DNA from: Modicisalibacter coralii
Lineage (GTDB): Bacteria > Pseudomonadota > Gammaproteobacteria > Pseudomonadales > Halomonadaceae
Assembly: GCF_004117855.1 (NCBI RefSeq)
Contig: NZ_QWBW01000018.1
Location: 39,632 to 103,257 of the forward strand
Length of the DNA stretch: 63,626 nucleotides
Direction: 5' to 3'
Numbering within the stretch: position 1 is the first letter of the stretch; every line of letters begins with the position of its first letter. Below the pieces are notes generated by a model that saw only the letters and a list, made by a program, of their open reading frames with translations, was not told the origin of the DNA and made no database searches. Positions 1-7,851 of this stretch are shown piece by piece. The position numbers and the translations under genes were made by a program.

Positions 1-955
1 CGCTGGCGGTCGAGGTCAGGGCCTCGCCGGGGACCTGCTCGAGCGGCTCGAGGGCCAGCGTCAGGCCGTCGTCGACCCCGGCCAGCTCGGCGACCAGTTC
101 CGCCTGCAGCTCGGCGAGCCGTGCCTGGGCCGCATCGCCTTCGCCCTCGCTCATCACCAGGCTGGCGAAGGCCTCGCGCGGCAGGGCGTTGCGCAGCGTG
201 CCGCCCCGATAGTCGACCAGCCGCACGCCACACGGCGCCAGCGCACGCAGCACGCGCACCAGCAGGCGGTTGGCGTTGCCGCGCCCCTTGTGGATGTCGA
301 TCCCCGAGTGGCCGCCGACCAGCCCGGTCAGGGACAGTTGCCAGGCGCGCTCGTCGTCGCGCACGGCGCTTTGCGGCAGGCTGGCCTCGACCACCACGTC
401 GGCACCGCCGGCACAACCGATGTAGACCTCGCCGCGGTCCTCGGAATCCAGGTTGAGCAGCAGGTCGCCCTCCAGCCAGTTCTCGGCCAGGCGCAGCGCC
501 CCGCCCATCGACGACTCCTCCTCGACGGTGAACAGCGCCTCGAGCGGCCCGTGGCGCAGCGTGTCGTCCTCGAGCACCGCCAGCGCCGCGGCCACGCCCA
601 GACCGTTGTCGGCTCCCAGCGTGGTGCCCCGGGCGTGCAGCCAGCCGTCGGCGATGTAGGTCTCGATGGGATCGCGGGAGAAGTCGTGGAGCTGATCGGC
701 GTTGGCCTGGGCGACCATGTCCAGATGGCCCTGGAGGATCACCCCCGGGGCCTGCTCGCAGCCCGGCGCCGCCGGCTTCTTCAGGCGCAGGTTGCCCGCC
801 TCGTCGACATCGTGGGCGAGGCCGCGAGCCGTGGCCCACTCGACGATGGCGCGCGCGATGCCCGCCTCCTGGCCGGACGGACGCGGCGTGTTGCACAGGG
901 TACGGAAGTGACGCCACAGCGGGGCCGGCGTCAGCGTTTCCAGGTGTTCGTTCAT
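1..955 (-). CDS. pepD: Aminoacyl-histidine dipeptidase PepD (3' part cut by window edge)
   Basis: Cytosolic M20-family metallo-dipeptidase that splits Xaa-His and other dipeptides. The minus-strand frame opens with an ATG at 955 (MNEHLETLTP) and stays open to the window edge, giving about 318 residues of a protein normally near 485. The two-zinc catalytic centre is visible: GHLDM at about residues 76-80 (first His and Asp), GADNGLG at about 114-120 (bridging Asp), EEES at about 145-148 (general base and ligand Glu) and LNLDSED at about 168-173. The ribosome site is weak (only GGA about 15 bases upstream), so the start rests on family length. The gene is convergent with nothing visible; its promoter must lie in 956-1034. 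Confidence 0.93.
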   Translation of the reverse strand, partial: MNEHLETLTPAPLWRHFRTLCNTPRPSGQEAGIARAIVEWATARGLAHDVDEAGNLRLKKPAAPGCEQAPGVILQGHLDMVAQANADQLHDFSRDPIETYIADGWLHARGTTLGADNGLGVAAALAVLEDDTLRHGPLEALFTVEEESSMGGALRLAENWLEGDLLLNLDSEDRGEVYIGCAGGADVVVEASLPQSAVRDDERAWQLSLTGLVGGHSGIDIHKGRGNANRLLVRVLRALAPCGVRLVDYRGGTLRNALPREAFASLVMSEGEGDAAQARLAELQAELVAELAGVDDGLTLALEPLEQVPGEALTSTAS

Positions 956-1034
956 AGAGGGGTATCGATCCTGATCGGTCTGTCGCGTGTCATTGTAGCG
1001 ATGAAACGCCGGCAACGAAGCCCCCCCAGAAACG

Positions 1035-1066
1035 CCGACGCCCCGGCGTGATGGCCGGGGCGTCGG
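1035..1066 (-). terminator. Hairpin ending the cydABX transcript
   Basis: A perfect 13-bp stem (CCGACGCCCCGGC and its complement) with a 6-base loop lies just beyond the cydX stop. The U-tract on the minus strand is weak (GCGTTTC), so termination may need help, but stem length and place fit the end of the cyd transcript. Confidence 0.6.
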
Positions 1067-1089
1067 GGACTCAGAGAACGCAGCCGCGT

Positions 1090-1284
1090 TCAGTACTGAT
1101 CGTCGTGATGCTCCTCGTAACGGGCGTCGATGATCGCCGTACCCGCCGCGGCGATCAGCACGATCATCACCGTGCCCAGCACCCAGGCGAAATACCAGGC
1201 GCCACGCTCGCCCAGCACGATGGTCAGGGCGATCGCCACCACGGCGATGAGCAGCCAGAAGAGAAAGATCAGAATCTGTTTCAT
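1090..1284 (-). CDS. cydX: CydX-type small subunit of cytochrome bd oxidase, N-terminally extended
   Basis: A 64-residue membrane protein that closes the cyd operon 16 bases after cydB. Residues 30-38 (WYFAWVLGT) match the start of E. coli CydX (WYFAWILGT), a 37-residue single-helix subunit that stabilises the haem site of CydAB. Here the match is preceded by an extra hydrophobic segment (about residues 3-24, ILIFLFWLLIAVVAIALTIV), so two membrane helices are predicted. The long start is supported by a GGAG 8 bases ahead of the ATG and by the absence of any Met just before WYFAW. The tail is charged (ARYEEHHDDQY). The role is inferred from homology and position. Confidence 0.8.
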   Translation of the reverse strand: MKQILIFLFWLLIAVVAIALTIVLGERGAWYFAWVLGTVMIVLIAAAGTAIIDARYEEHHDDQY

Positions 1285-1300
1285 GGTGCGCGCTCCGCAA

Positions 1301-2434
1301 TCAGTAGGCGTGTTCGTCGTGGGCGATCGATTCCGGCGTCACCTTGCCGCGCATCACCCAGAAGGCCCAACTGGTGTAGATACCGATGATCGGGATGAAG
1401 ACCGCGGTGAAGGCCAGCATCCAGCCCAGCGTGCCCAGGCTCGAGGAGGCGTCCCAAACGGTCAGGCTGTGGCTGGGTTCGCTGGAGGACGGCATCAGGA
1501 ACGGGAACATCGCCGTGCCCAGCGTGACCAGGGTGGCGGCCCAGGCCAACGCGCCCAGCCACCAGGCCAGGTGCGACAGGCCGGCGCGGGCCGCGGCGAT
1601 GCCGCCCAGCACGGCCAGGTAGACCGCCGCCGGGATCAGCCACAGCGCCGGATGCGCGCCATAATTGGCGAGCCAGGCACCGGACGCGGTTTCCACGGTC
1701 TTGTTGAGCGGCAATGCCGGGCCGGCGGGATCGCCGCCCGCGGTGATCTCGTAGCCATGCATCATCGACACCCAGATGCCGCAGATGGTGAACACCGCCA
1801 GGGCCGCCAGACCGGCGACGGTGACCAGCCGGCAGGCGCGCTCGCGAATCACCCCGGTACCGCGGTTCATCACCATCGCCCCGCCCTGATAGAGCGCCAG
1901 CGCCAGCGACATCACCCCGCACAGCACGGCGAAGGGGTTGAACAGGCTGATGAAGCTGCCGGTGTAGTAGGAGATCATGTTCCAGGAGAAGTGGAAGGGT
2001 ACGCCTTCCAGCATGTTGCCCATCGCCGCGCCGAAGACGATCATCGGTACCGCGCCGGAGACGAACAGCATCCAGTCCCAGGCACCGCGCCAGCGCTCGC
2101 CGGGCAGCTTGCTGCGGTACTCGAAGCCCAGCGGACGCACGATCATCGACCACAGCAGCACCAGCATGACCACATAGAGCCCCGAGAAGGCGGTGGCGTA
2201 GATGGTCGGCCAGGCGGCGAACACCGCGCCGCCGCCGAGGATGAACCACACCTGGTTGCCGTCCCAGTGCGGGGCGATCATGTTGATCACCGCGCGACGC
2301 TCACCGTCGGTACGGCCCAGGTAGCGCAGCGCGGCGCCGACGCCCATGTCCATGCCGACCATCACCGCCAGGCCGATCAACAGCACGCCCAGCAGTACCC
2401 ACCAGGTCACCTTGAGTAGAATGTACGGATCCAT
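1301..2434 (-). CDS. cydB: Cytochrome bd ubiquinol oxidase subunit II
   Basis: Integral membrane subunit (377 residues, close to E. coli CydB at 379) of the high-affinity quinol oxidase that reduces O2 to water at low oxygen. The N-terminus MDPYILLKVTWWVLLGVLLIGLA is typical of the family apart from small changes, and several hydrophobic segments follow. It begins 3 bases after cydA and is followed after 16 bases by cydX, so the three genes are one transcript. Expression probably follows the Anr/FNR promoter ahead of cydA. Confidence 0.96.
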   Translation of the reverse strand: MDPYILLKVTWWVLLGVLLIGLAVMVGMDMGVGAALRYLGRTDGERRAVINMIAPHWDGNQVWFILGGGAVFAAWPTIYATAFSGLYVVMLVLLWSMIVRPLGFEYRSKLPGERWRGAWDWMLFVSGAVPMIVFGAAMGNMLEGVPFHFSWNMISYYTGSFISLFNPFAVLCGVMSLALALYQGGAMVMNRGTGVIRERACRLVTVAGLAALAVFTICGIWVSMMHGYEITAGGDPAGPALPLNKTVETASGAWLANYGAHPALWLIPAAVYLAVLGGIAAARAGLSHLAWWLGALAWAATLVTLGTAMFPFLMPSSSEPSHSLTVWDASSSLGTLGWMLAFTAVFIPIIGIYTSWAFWVMRGKVTPESIAHDEHAY

Positions 2435-2437
2435 GGC

Positions 2438-4021
2438 TCAGGCCTCGCTCCACTGGGATGAATGACGTTGAGAGGTCGGCTCGGCAGGCGATTCGTGCTT
2501 GCCCTCGCTCGGCCCCAGGCGGATGAATTTCACCATCAGGAACATCTCGATGACGATGAACAGGGTGTAGAGCAGTACGAAGCCAATCAGTGAGAAGACC
2601 ATGTAACCGACGCTGTGGGTGGAGGCAGACAACCAGGTCGGCAGTTGGCCGTAGACCGTCCACGGCTGGCGACCCAGTTCGGCGACGATCCAGCCGGCCT
2701 CGTTGGCGATGAACGGAACCGGAATCATCCACGGTGCCAGGCGCAGGAACCAGTTATGCCGATGCAGGGTACCGCGCAGCGAGTAGATGACCGCGAGGAT
2801 CAGGAAGGCCATCATCAAGAAGGCCGTGACCACCATGACGCGGAATGACCAGAACACCGTCGCCACCGGCGGAATGGTGTCGGCCGCCGCCTTGGCGATC
2901 TGCGCATCGGTGGCCTGGGAGACGTCCTCGGCGTAGCGCTGGACCAGCAGCGCGTAGCCCAGGTTGTCCTGATGGGCGTCGAAGGTCGCCCGTGCCTCGG
3001 CATCGTCGGGGTTTTCGCGCAGGGTCTGCAGCGCGATCAGTGCCGGGATACCGTCGCGGATCTTGGTCTCGGCGTCGGCTTCCAGGTCGTTCACGCCGGG
3101 GATCGACTCGTCGAAGGTGTGGGTGACCAGCGGGGTGAGCAGGTAAGGCACCTGGACCTCGAAGTCGTTGCGCTTTTCCTCCTGGTTGGGCCAGGCGATC
3201 AGGTTGAAGCCGGCCGGTGCCTCGGCGGTTTCCCACAGCCCTTCCATGGCGGCGAGCTTGGTGGGCTGGGCGCTGCCGTTGATGAAGCCCAGGGCGTCAC
3301 CCAGCGAGATCACGCCGACGGTGGCGAACACGCCGAACAGCGCGGCGACCCGGAAGGAACGCTTGGCCAGCTCGATGTGGCGGCGACGCAGCAGGTAGAA
3401 GGCGCTGATGCCCACCACGAAGATCGCCGCGGTCACGTAGCCGGCGATGCTGGTGTGGACGAACTTGGCCTGGGCCTCGGGGCTGAAGATCAGATCCGGC
3501 AGGCTGGTCAGCTCCATGCGCATGGTGTCGGGGTTGAACACCGAGCCGACGGGGTTCTGCATATAGCCGTTGGCGACCAGGATCCACAGCGCCGAAAGGT
3601 TGGAGCCCAGCGCCACCATGTAGGTCACCAGCAGATGCTTGCCGCGGGACAGCTTGCCCCAGCCGAACAGCATCAGGCCGACGAAGGTCGACTCGAGGAA
3701 GAACGCCATCAGCCCTTCGATGGCCAGCGGCGCACCGAAGATGTCGCCGACGAAGTGCGAGTAGGTCGACCAGTTGGTGCCGAACTCGAACTCCATGGTC
3801 AGCCCGGTGGCCACCCCCAGGGCGAAGTTGATGGCGAACAGCTTCGACCAGAAGTGGGTCATCTGCCGGTAGATGTCGCGCCCGGTGATGACGTAGATGG
3901 TCTCCATGGTCGCCAGCAGGACCGACAGGCCCAGCGTGAGCGGCACGAAGAGATAGTGGTACAGCGCCGTGGCCGCGAACTGCAGCCGCGACAACTCTAT
4001 GACGGTGTCTAGTTCTTGCAT
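2438..4021 (-). CDS. cydA: Cytochrome bd ubiquinol oxidase subunit I
   Basis: Haem-bearing subunit of the bd oxidase, 527 residues from the ATG giving MQELDTVIELSR. The frame is open 27 codons further upstream, but that stretch is not CydA-like, and this start puts haem-b595 ligand His22 (ATALYHYLF) where E. coli has His19. The second His (FVHTSIAGYV) and the quinol-binding Q-loop (GLWETAEAPAG onward) are visible. The long Q-loop region with a charged insert resembles the E. coli-type long form rather than the short Bacillus type. The 77-base leader carries an Anr/FNR-type promoter. cydDC lie directly upstream on the same strand. Confidence 0.96.
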   Translation of the reverse strand: MQELDTVIELSRLQFAATALYHYLFVPLTLGLSVLLATMETIYVITGRDIYRQMTHFWSKLFAINFALGVATGLTMEFEFGTNWSTYSHFVGDIFGAPLAIEGLMAFFLESTFVGLMLFGWGKLSRGKHLLVTYMVALGSNLSALWILVANGYMQNPVGSVFNPDTMRMELTSLPDLIFSPEAQAKFVHTSIAGYVTAAIFVVGISAFYLLRRRHIELAKRSFRVAALFGVFATVGVISLGDALGFINGSAQPTKLAAMEGLWETAEAPAGFNLIAWPNQEEKRNDFEVQVPYLLTPLVTHTFDESIPGVNDLEADAETKIRDGIPALIALQTLRENPDDAEARATFDAHQDNLGYALLVQRYAEDVSQATDAQIAKAAADTIPPVATVFWSFRVMVVTAFLMMAFLILAVIYSLRGTLHRHNWFLRLAPWMIPVPFIANEAGWIVAELGRQPWTVYGQLPTWLSASTHSVGYMVFSLIGFVLLYTLFIVIEMFLMVKFIRLGPSEGKHESPAEPTSQRHSSQWSEA

Positions 4022-4104
4022 GGCGGAGGTGCTCTCTATGATCCCTGCTGCGAAACCGGCGCCCGATGCGAGACGCAAGCGAGACCGGGGAAAGATACCC
4101 AATC

Positions 4105-4146
4105 AGGGTAAACCAACGCCCGAACGGGCCTTTTGACCTGCATCAA
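4105..4146 (-). promoter_or_regulatory. Class II Anr/FNR promoter of cydAB
   Basis: Read on the minus strand, TTGATGCAGGTCAA (4146-4133) fits the FNR/Anr consensus TTGAT-N4-ATCAA with one mismatch. After 22 bases comes TACCCT (4110-4105) as a -10 element, which puts the box centre near -41.5, the classic class II activator place. Predicted start is near 4098. The TGA in the left half-site is also the stop codon of cydC. Confidence 0.75.
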
Positions 4147-5951
4147 GGGCCGTTCAGGGGGGTGGCATCGACAGGCCGCGACGCGGCGTCGCAGGCGCTT
4201 TCATCGTCACTGGCGCCACCCGACAGGCCGCCCCCGGCGAGACGTCGGTAATCGGCGCAGTCGCGCATCAGCGTGGCGTGATCGCCCGCGGCCAATAGAC
4301 GACCCCGTTCGAGCATCACCACGCGATCGACGTCGCGCACCCAGGCCATGTGGTGGCTGATCAGCAGCAGCGTGCGCCCCGCCAGATAGCCGTCCAGGTT
4401 GCGCCACAGGCGGGCCGCGGTGGCGTTGTCCAGCCCCTCGCAGGGCTCGTCGAGGATCACCAGGGGCGCGTCGCGCAGCAGCGCCCGGGCGATGCCCAGG
4501 CGACGGATCTGGCCACCGGACAGCTTGAGCCCCTCCTCGCCCACCAGGGTGTCGTAGCCCTCGGGGAGCGCCAGGATCTCGTCGTGCAGGCAGGCCAGCC
4601 GTGCGGCCTCGATCATCGCGTCCTCGTCGGCCTCGGGGTTGCCGATCAGCAGGTTGTCGCGCACCGTGGCGTGGAACAGGTAGATCTTCTGCGGCACGTA
4701 GGCGATGCGCGCGCGCAGGTCCTCGCTGCGATAGTCGCCGATCGGTCGGTCGTCCCAGTGCAGGGTGCCGCGCTCGGCTTCGACCAGCCGCAGCAGCAGC
4801 TGGGCGACGGTACTCTTGCCGGCGCCGCTGGGGCCCACCAGGGCGAGACGCTCGCCCGGGGCGATGGCCAGATCGAGGCCCTCCAGCGCCGCCGCGCCCT
4901 CCGCCGCGTGGCGCACGCCGACTCCGACGAAGCGCAGCGCATCCCCCGCGGGCGCATCGGCCGGGGTCCGGGGCTCGGCCACTGCCGGGCGCAACGCCTC
5001 GAAGGCGCGCAGCCGACGGGTCGCCGCACGCATCTGGCCCAGTGCCTGCCAGGCGCCGGGCAACTGGGCCACGGCCTCGAAACAGCCCATCGCCAGCAGC
5101 ACCACCGGCGCGAAGTCCACTGCCGATACCCCCGGTGACTGCAGCCGCGGCACCATCAGCCAGGCGGTGGCCAGCACCGCCAGATGGGTGAGAACCAGCA
5201 CCCCGGCCTGGGACAGCCCCGAGAGCCGCGACAGGCGCGCCTGACAGGCGATCCAGCGCCGCCCCAGTTCGTCGACCCGGCGGCGGCGTTCGTCGAGGGC
5301 ACCGAACACCGTCAGCTCGCCGAGGCCCTCGACGGCGTCGACCACCTCGGCCTTGAGCGCCGCACCGACCTCGACCGCCTCGGCCCCGGGACGCCGCCCG
5401 AGCCGCTCGACCAGCGCCGGCAACAAGGCCCCGGCCGCCAGCAGCAGGGCCAGATCGACCAGCGCCACCGCCGGGCTGTAGACGGCGAGCACGGCCACCG
5501 CCCCGGTCACGCAGACCAGCGCCACCACCGCCGGGGTCAACAGCCGCAGGTAGACGTTGTCCAGGGTGTCGATGTCGGCGCGGATGCGCGCCAGCAGGTC
5601 GCCGCTGCGCAGGCCCTGCAACTGCAGCGGCGAAAGCGGCTCCACCTGGCGGTAGAACCACACCCGCAAACCGGTGAGCAGACGCAGCGTGGCGTCGTGG
5701 CTGACCAGCCGCTCGAGATAACGCCCGCCGGTGCGGGTGATCGCCAGGCCGCGGATCAACGCCGCCGGCGTGAAGTAGTTGAAGTCCGCCGACGCCAGCC
5801 CCGCCGCCGCCATGCTGGCCAGGAACCAGCCCGAGACGGCGAGCAGTGCCATGTTGGCGGAGACGGTCACCACGCTGAGCAGGATGCCCAGCACGAAGTA
5901 GCCGAGATAGGGGCGGGCCAGGGTCAGCCACCAGCGCAGATCGCTCATCAC
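4143..5951 (-). CDS. cydC: Heterodimeric thiol/haem ABC exporter, CydC subunit
   Basis: Second half of the CydDC ABC transporter, which exports cysteine and glutathione and is needed for bd oxidase assembly. 602 residues: a six-helix membrane domain (about 1-310) followed by an ATPase domain with Walker A GPSGAGKST, signature LSGGQIRRLGIARAL and Walker B LVILDEP. It overlaps the cydD stop by 4 bases (ATGA), so the two are translationally coupled. The start gives MMSDLRW; the second Met is an equal alternative. Its stop codon lies inside the Anr/FNR box that drives cydA. Confidence 0.94.
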   Translation of the reverse strand: MMSDLRWWLTLARPYLGYFVLGILLSVVTVSANMALLAVSGWFLASMAAAGLASADFNYFTPAALIRGLAITRTGGRYLERLVSHDATLRLLTGLRVWFYRQVEPLSPLQLQGLRSGDLLARIRADIDTLDNVYLRLLTPAVVALVCVTGAVAVLAVYSPAVALVDLALLLAAGALLPALVERLGRRPGAEAVEVGAALKAEVVDAVEGLGELTVFGALDERRRRVDELGRRWIACQARLSRLSGLSQAGVLVLTHLAVLATAWLMVPRLQSPGVSAVDFAPVVLLAMGCFEAVAQLPGAWQALGQMRAATRRLRAFEALRPAVAEPRTPADAPAGDALRFVGVGVRHAAEGAAALEGLDLAIAPGERLALVGPSGAGKSTVAQLLLRLVEAERGTLHWDDRPIGDYRSEDLRARIAYVPQKIYLFHATVRDNLLIGNPEADEDAMIEAARLACLHDEILALPEGYDTLVGEEGLKLSGGQIRRLGIARALLRDAPLVILDEPCEGLDNATAARLWRNLDGYLAGRTLLLISHHMAWVRDVDRVVMLERGRLLAAGDHATLMRDCADYRRLAGGGLSGGASDDESACDAASRPVDATPLNGP

Positions 5952-7744
5952 AGTGCCTCCCCGGCAGTGCCCGAGACCAGCCGGGCATAGCGCCCGCCGG
6001 CGGCGAGCAGTTCATCGTGGCTGCCCTGCTCGCTCACGCGTCCGCCCTCGAGCACCACGATGCGATCGGCGTGGCGCACGGTCGCCAGACGGTGGGCGAT
6101 GATCACCAGGCTGCGCCCCTCGCCCAACGCCTTCAGGGCCGTGACCAGGGCGCGCTCGTTGTCGGCATCGAGATGCGCGCTGATCTCGTCGGCGACCACG
6201 AAGCCGGCGTCGCGCACCAGGGCCCGGGCGATCGCCAGACGCTGCGCCTCGCCGCCGGACAGACGCAGGCCGCGTTCGCCGAGCGGCGTGTCGAGCCCTT
6301 GCGGCAGGGCGGCGACGAAGTCCCGAGCCTGGGCCTGCTCGAGGGCACGCCACAGGGCCGCGTCGTCGACGCCCCGCCCCAGGCAGAGGTTGTCGCGCAG
6401 CGTGCCGAAGAACAGCCGCGGCTGCTGCGGCACCCAGGCCAGGGTCTCGCGCCAGGCAGCGATGTCGATCTCGTCGAGGGCCACGCCATCGACGCTGACC
6501 GCACCGCGATCGGGGCGCAGCAGGCCCAGCAGCATCAGCGCCAGGGTGCTCTTGCCGGCGCCCGAGGGGCCGACGACCGCGACCGTCTCGCCGGGGGCGA
6601 TGCTCAGCGAGACGTCATCCAGCGCCGGCTGGCGCGGCACCGGTGCCTTGCCGGCGGTGGCGTCATCGTCGCTGGCGACGTCGTCGGCGGGATAGGTGTA
6701 GCCGAGCCCGGCCAGCTCGACCCGCGGCACCTGCCCCGGGCCGAGACCGTCGCGCCGCGTGCCGGTCCACTCCAGGGTCGGCGCGTCGAGCAGTTCGACG
6801 ATGCGCTCGGCGGCCCCGAGGGCTTCCATGCGCGCGTGATAGACCCCGCCCATGTTGCGCAGCGGCAGGTAGAACTCCGGTGCCAGCAGCAGCACCAGAA
6901 AGCCCGACTCGAAGTCCAGCTCGCCCCACAGCAGCCGGAAACCGATCAGCACCGCGACCAGGGCGATGCTCACCGTGGCCAGGAACTCCAGCACCAGTGA
7001 CGAGACGAAGGCCAGGCGCAGCACCTTGAGCGTGCTGGTGCGGTACTCGTCGGAGAGCCGTTCGATCAGCCGCGCCTCGCGCCGCCCCAGGTTGAAGACC
7101 TTGAGGGTGGTCAGCCCCTGCAGGGCGTCGAGGAAGTGCCCGGAAAGCTGGCCCATGCGCCGCCACTGGCGCTGGTTGAGCTTCTCCGCGCCCTTGCCGA
7201 TGAAGATCATGAACACCGGGATCAGCGGCGCGGTGACCATCAGGATCAACGCCGAGACCCAGTCGATGGGCAGGATCACCGCCAGGATCGCCAGCGGGAT
7301 CAGCGCCGCCAGCGCGGTCTGCGGCAGGTAGCGGGCGTAGTAGGCCTCGAGGTGTTCGACGCCGTCGGTGACGGTGTTGACCACGTCGCCGGTCTGGGCG
7401 CCGCGCTGCCAGACCAGCCCCAGCGCCTGCAGCTGGCCCATCAGGCGTTCGCGCACCGCGAGCTTGACGGTGCTCGCCGCCGTGAAGGCAAAGTGTTCGA
7501 CGGCGTAGGTCAGCCCGCCGCGCAGCAGCAGGATCGCCAGCATGGCGGCGAACGCCGGCCACAGCGTGGCCAGCGGCGCCTGCTGGAAGATCGCGCCATC
7601 GGCGACGTGGGCGAGCAGGGTCGCCTGGACGATCAGCAGCACGCCGCTGGCGAGCCCCAGGCCGATGGCCCAGGCGACGGGCGTGCGTACGCGGCGGCTC
7701 TCCTGCTTGAGCCAGCCGAGGGGAGTGGTCGTTGTGGTTTGCAT
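5948..7744 (-). CDS. cydD: Heterodimeric thiol/haem ABC exporter, CydD subunit
   Basis: First half of the CydDC exporter, 598 residues. Membrane domain in the first ~320 residues, then an ATPase domain with Walker A GPSGAGKST, signature LSGGEAQRLAIARAL and Walker B FVVADEI. The Walker B has Asp-Glu in normal order. An insert rich in Asp/Ala (DDVASDDDATAGKAP, near residue 355) sits at the start of the ATPase domain. The 94-base leader from the ATG to the Anr/FNR box suggests low-oxygen induction of the whole cydDC-cydABX block. Confidence 0.94.
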   Translation of the reverse strand: MQTTTTTPLGWLKQESRRVRTPVAWAIGLGLASGVLLIVQATLLAHVADGAIFQQAPLATLWPAFAAMLAILLLRGGLTYAVEHFAFTAASTVKLAVRERLMGQLQALGLVWQRGAQTGDVVNTVTDGVEHLEAYYARYLPQTALAALIPLAILAVILPIDWVSALILMVTAPLIPVFMIFIGKGAEKLNQRQWRRMGQLSGHFLDALQGLTTLKVFNLGRREARLIERLSDEYRTSTLKVLRLAFVSSLVLEFLATVSIALVAVLIGFRLLWGELDFESGFLVLLLAPEFYLPLRNMGGVYHARMEALGAAERIVELLDAPTLEWTGTRRDGLGPGQVPRVELAGLGYTYPADDVASDDDATAGKAPVPRQPALDDVSLSIAPGETVAVVGPSGAGKSTLALMLLGLLRPDRGAVSVDGVALDEIDIAAWRETLAWVPQQPRLFFGTLRDNLCLGRGVDDAALWRALEQAQARDFVAALPQGLDTPLGERGLRLSGGEAQRLAIARALVRDAGFVVADEISAHLDADNERALVTALKALGEGRSLVIIAHRLATVRHADRIVVLEGGRVSEQGSHDELLAAGGRYARLVSGTAGEAL

Positions 7745-7810
7745 CGCGGAACCGGAGTCAGGGAGTCAGTCTGGTTATGGGACGCGGCGCACCGCCGTCC
7801 ATTTCGGGCC

Positions 7811-7851
7811 AGTCTACGCGCTGTGCGCCTTCACCCCTTGACCTGCATCAA
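7811..7851 (-). promoter_or_regulatory. Class II Anr/FNR promoter of cydDC
   Basis: The minus strand carries TTGATGCAGGTCAA (7851-7838), identical in all 14 bases to the box ahead of cydA, and 21 bases later TAGACT (7816-7811) as a -10 element. As in the other copy, the TGA of the left half-site is the stop codon of the preceding gene, here tmcA. Confidence 0.72.
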
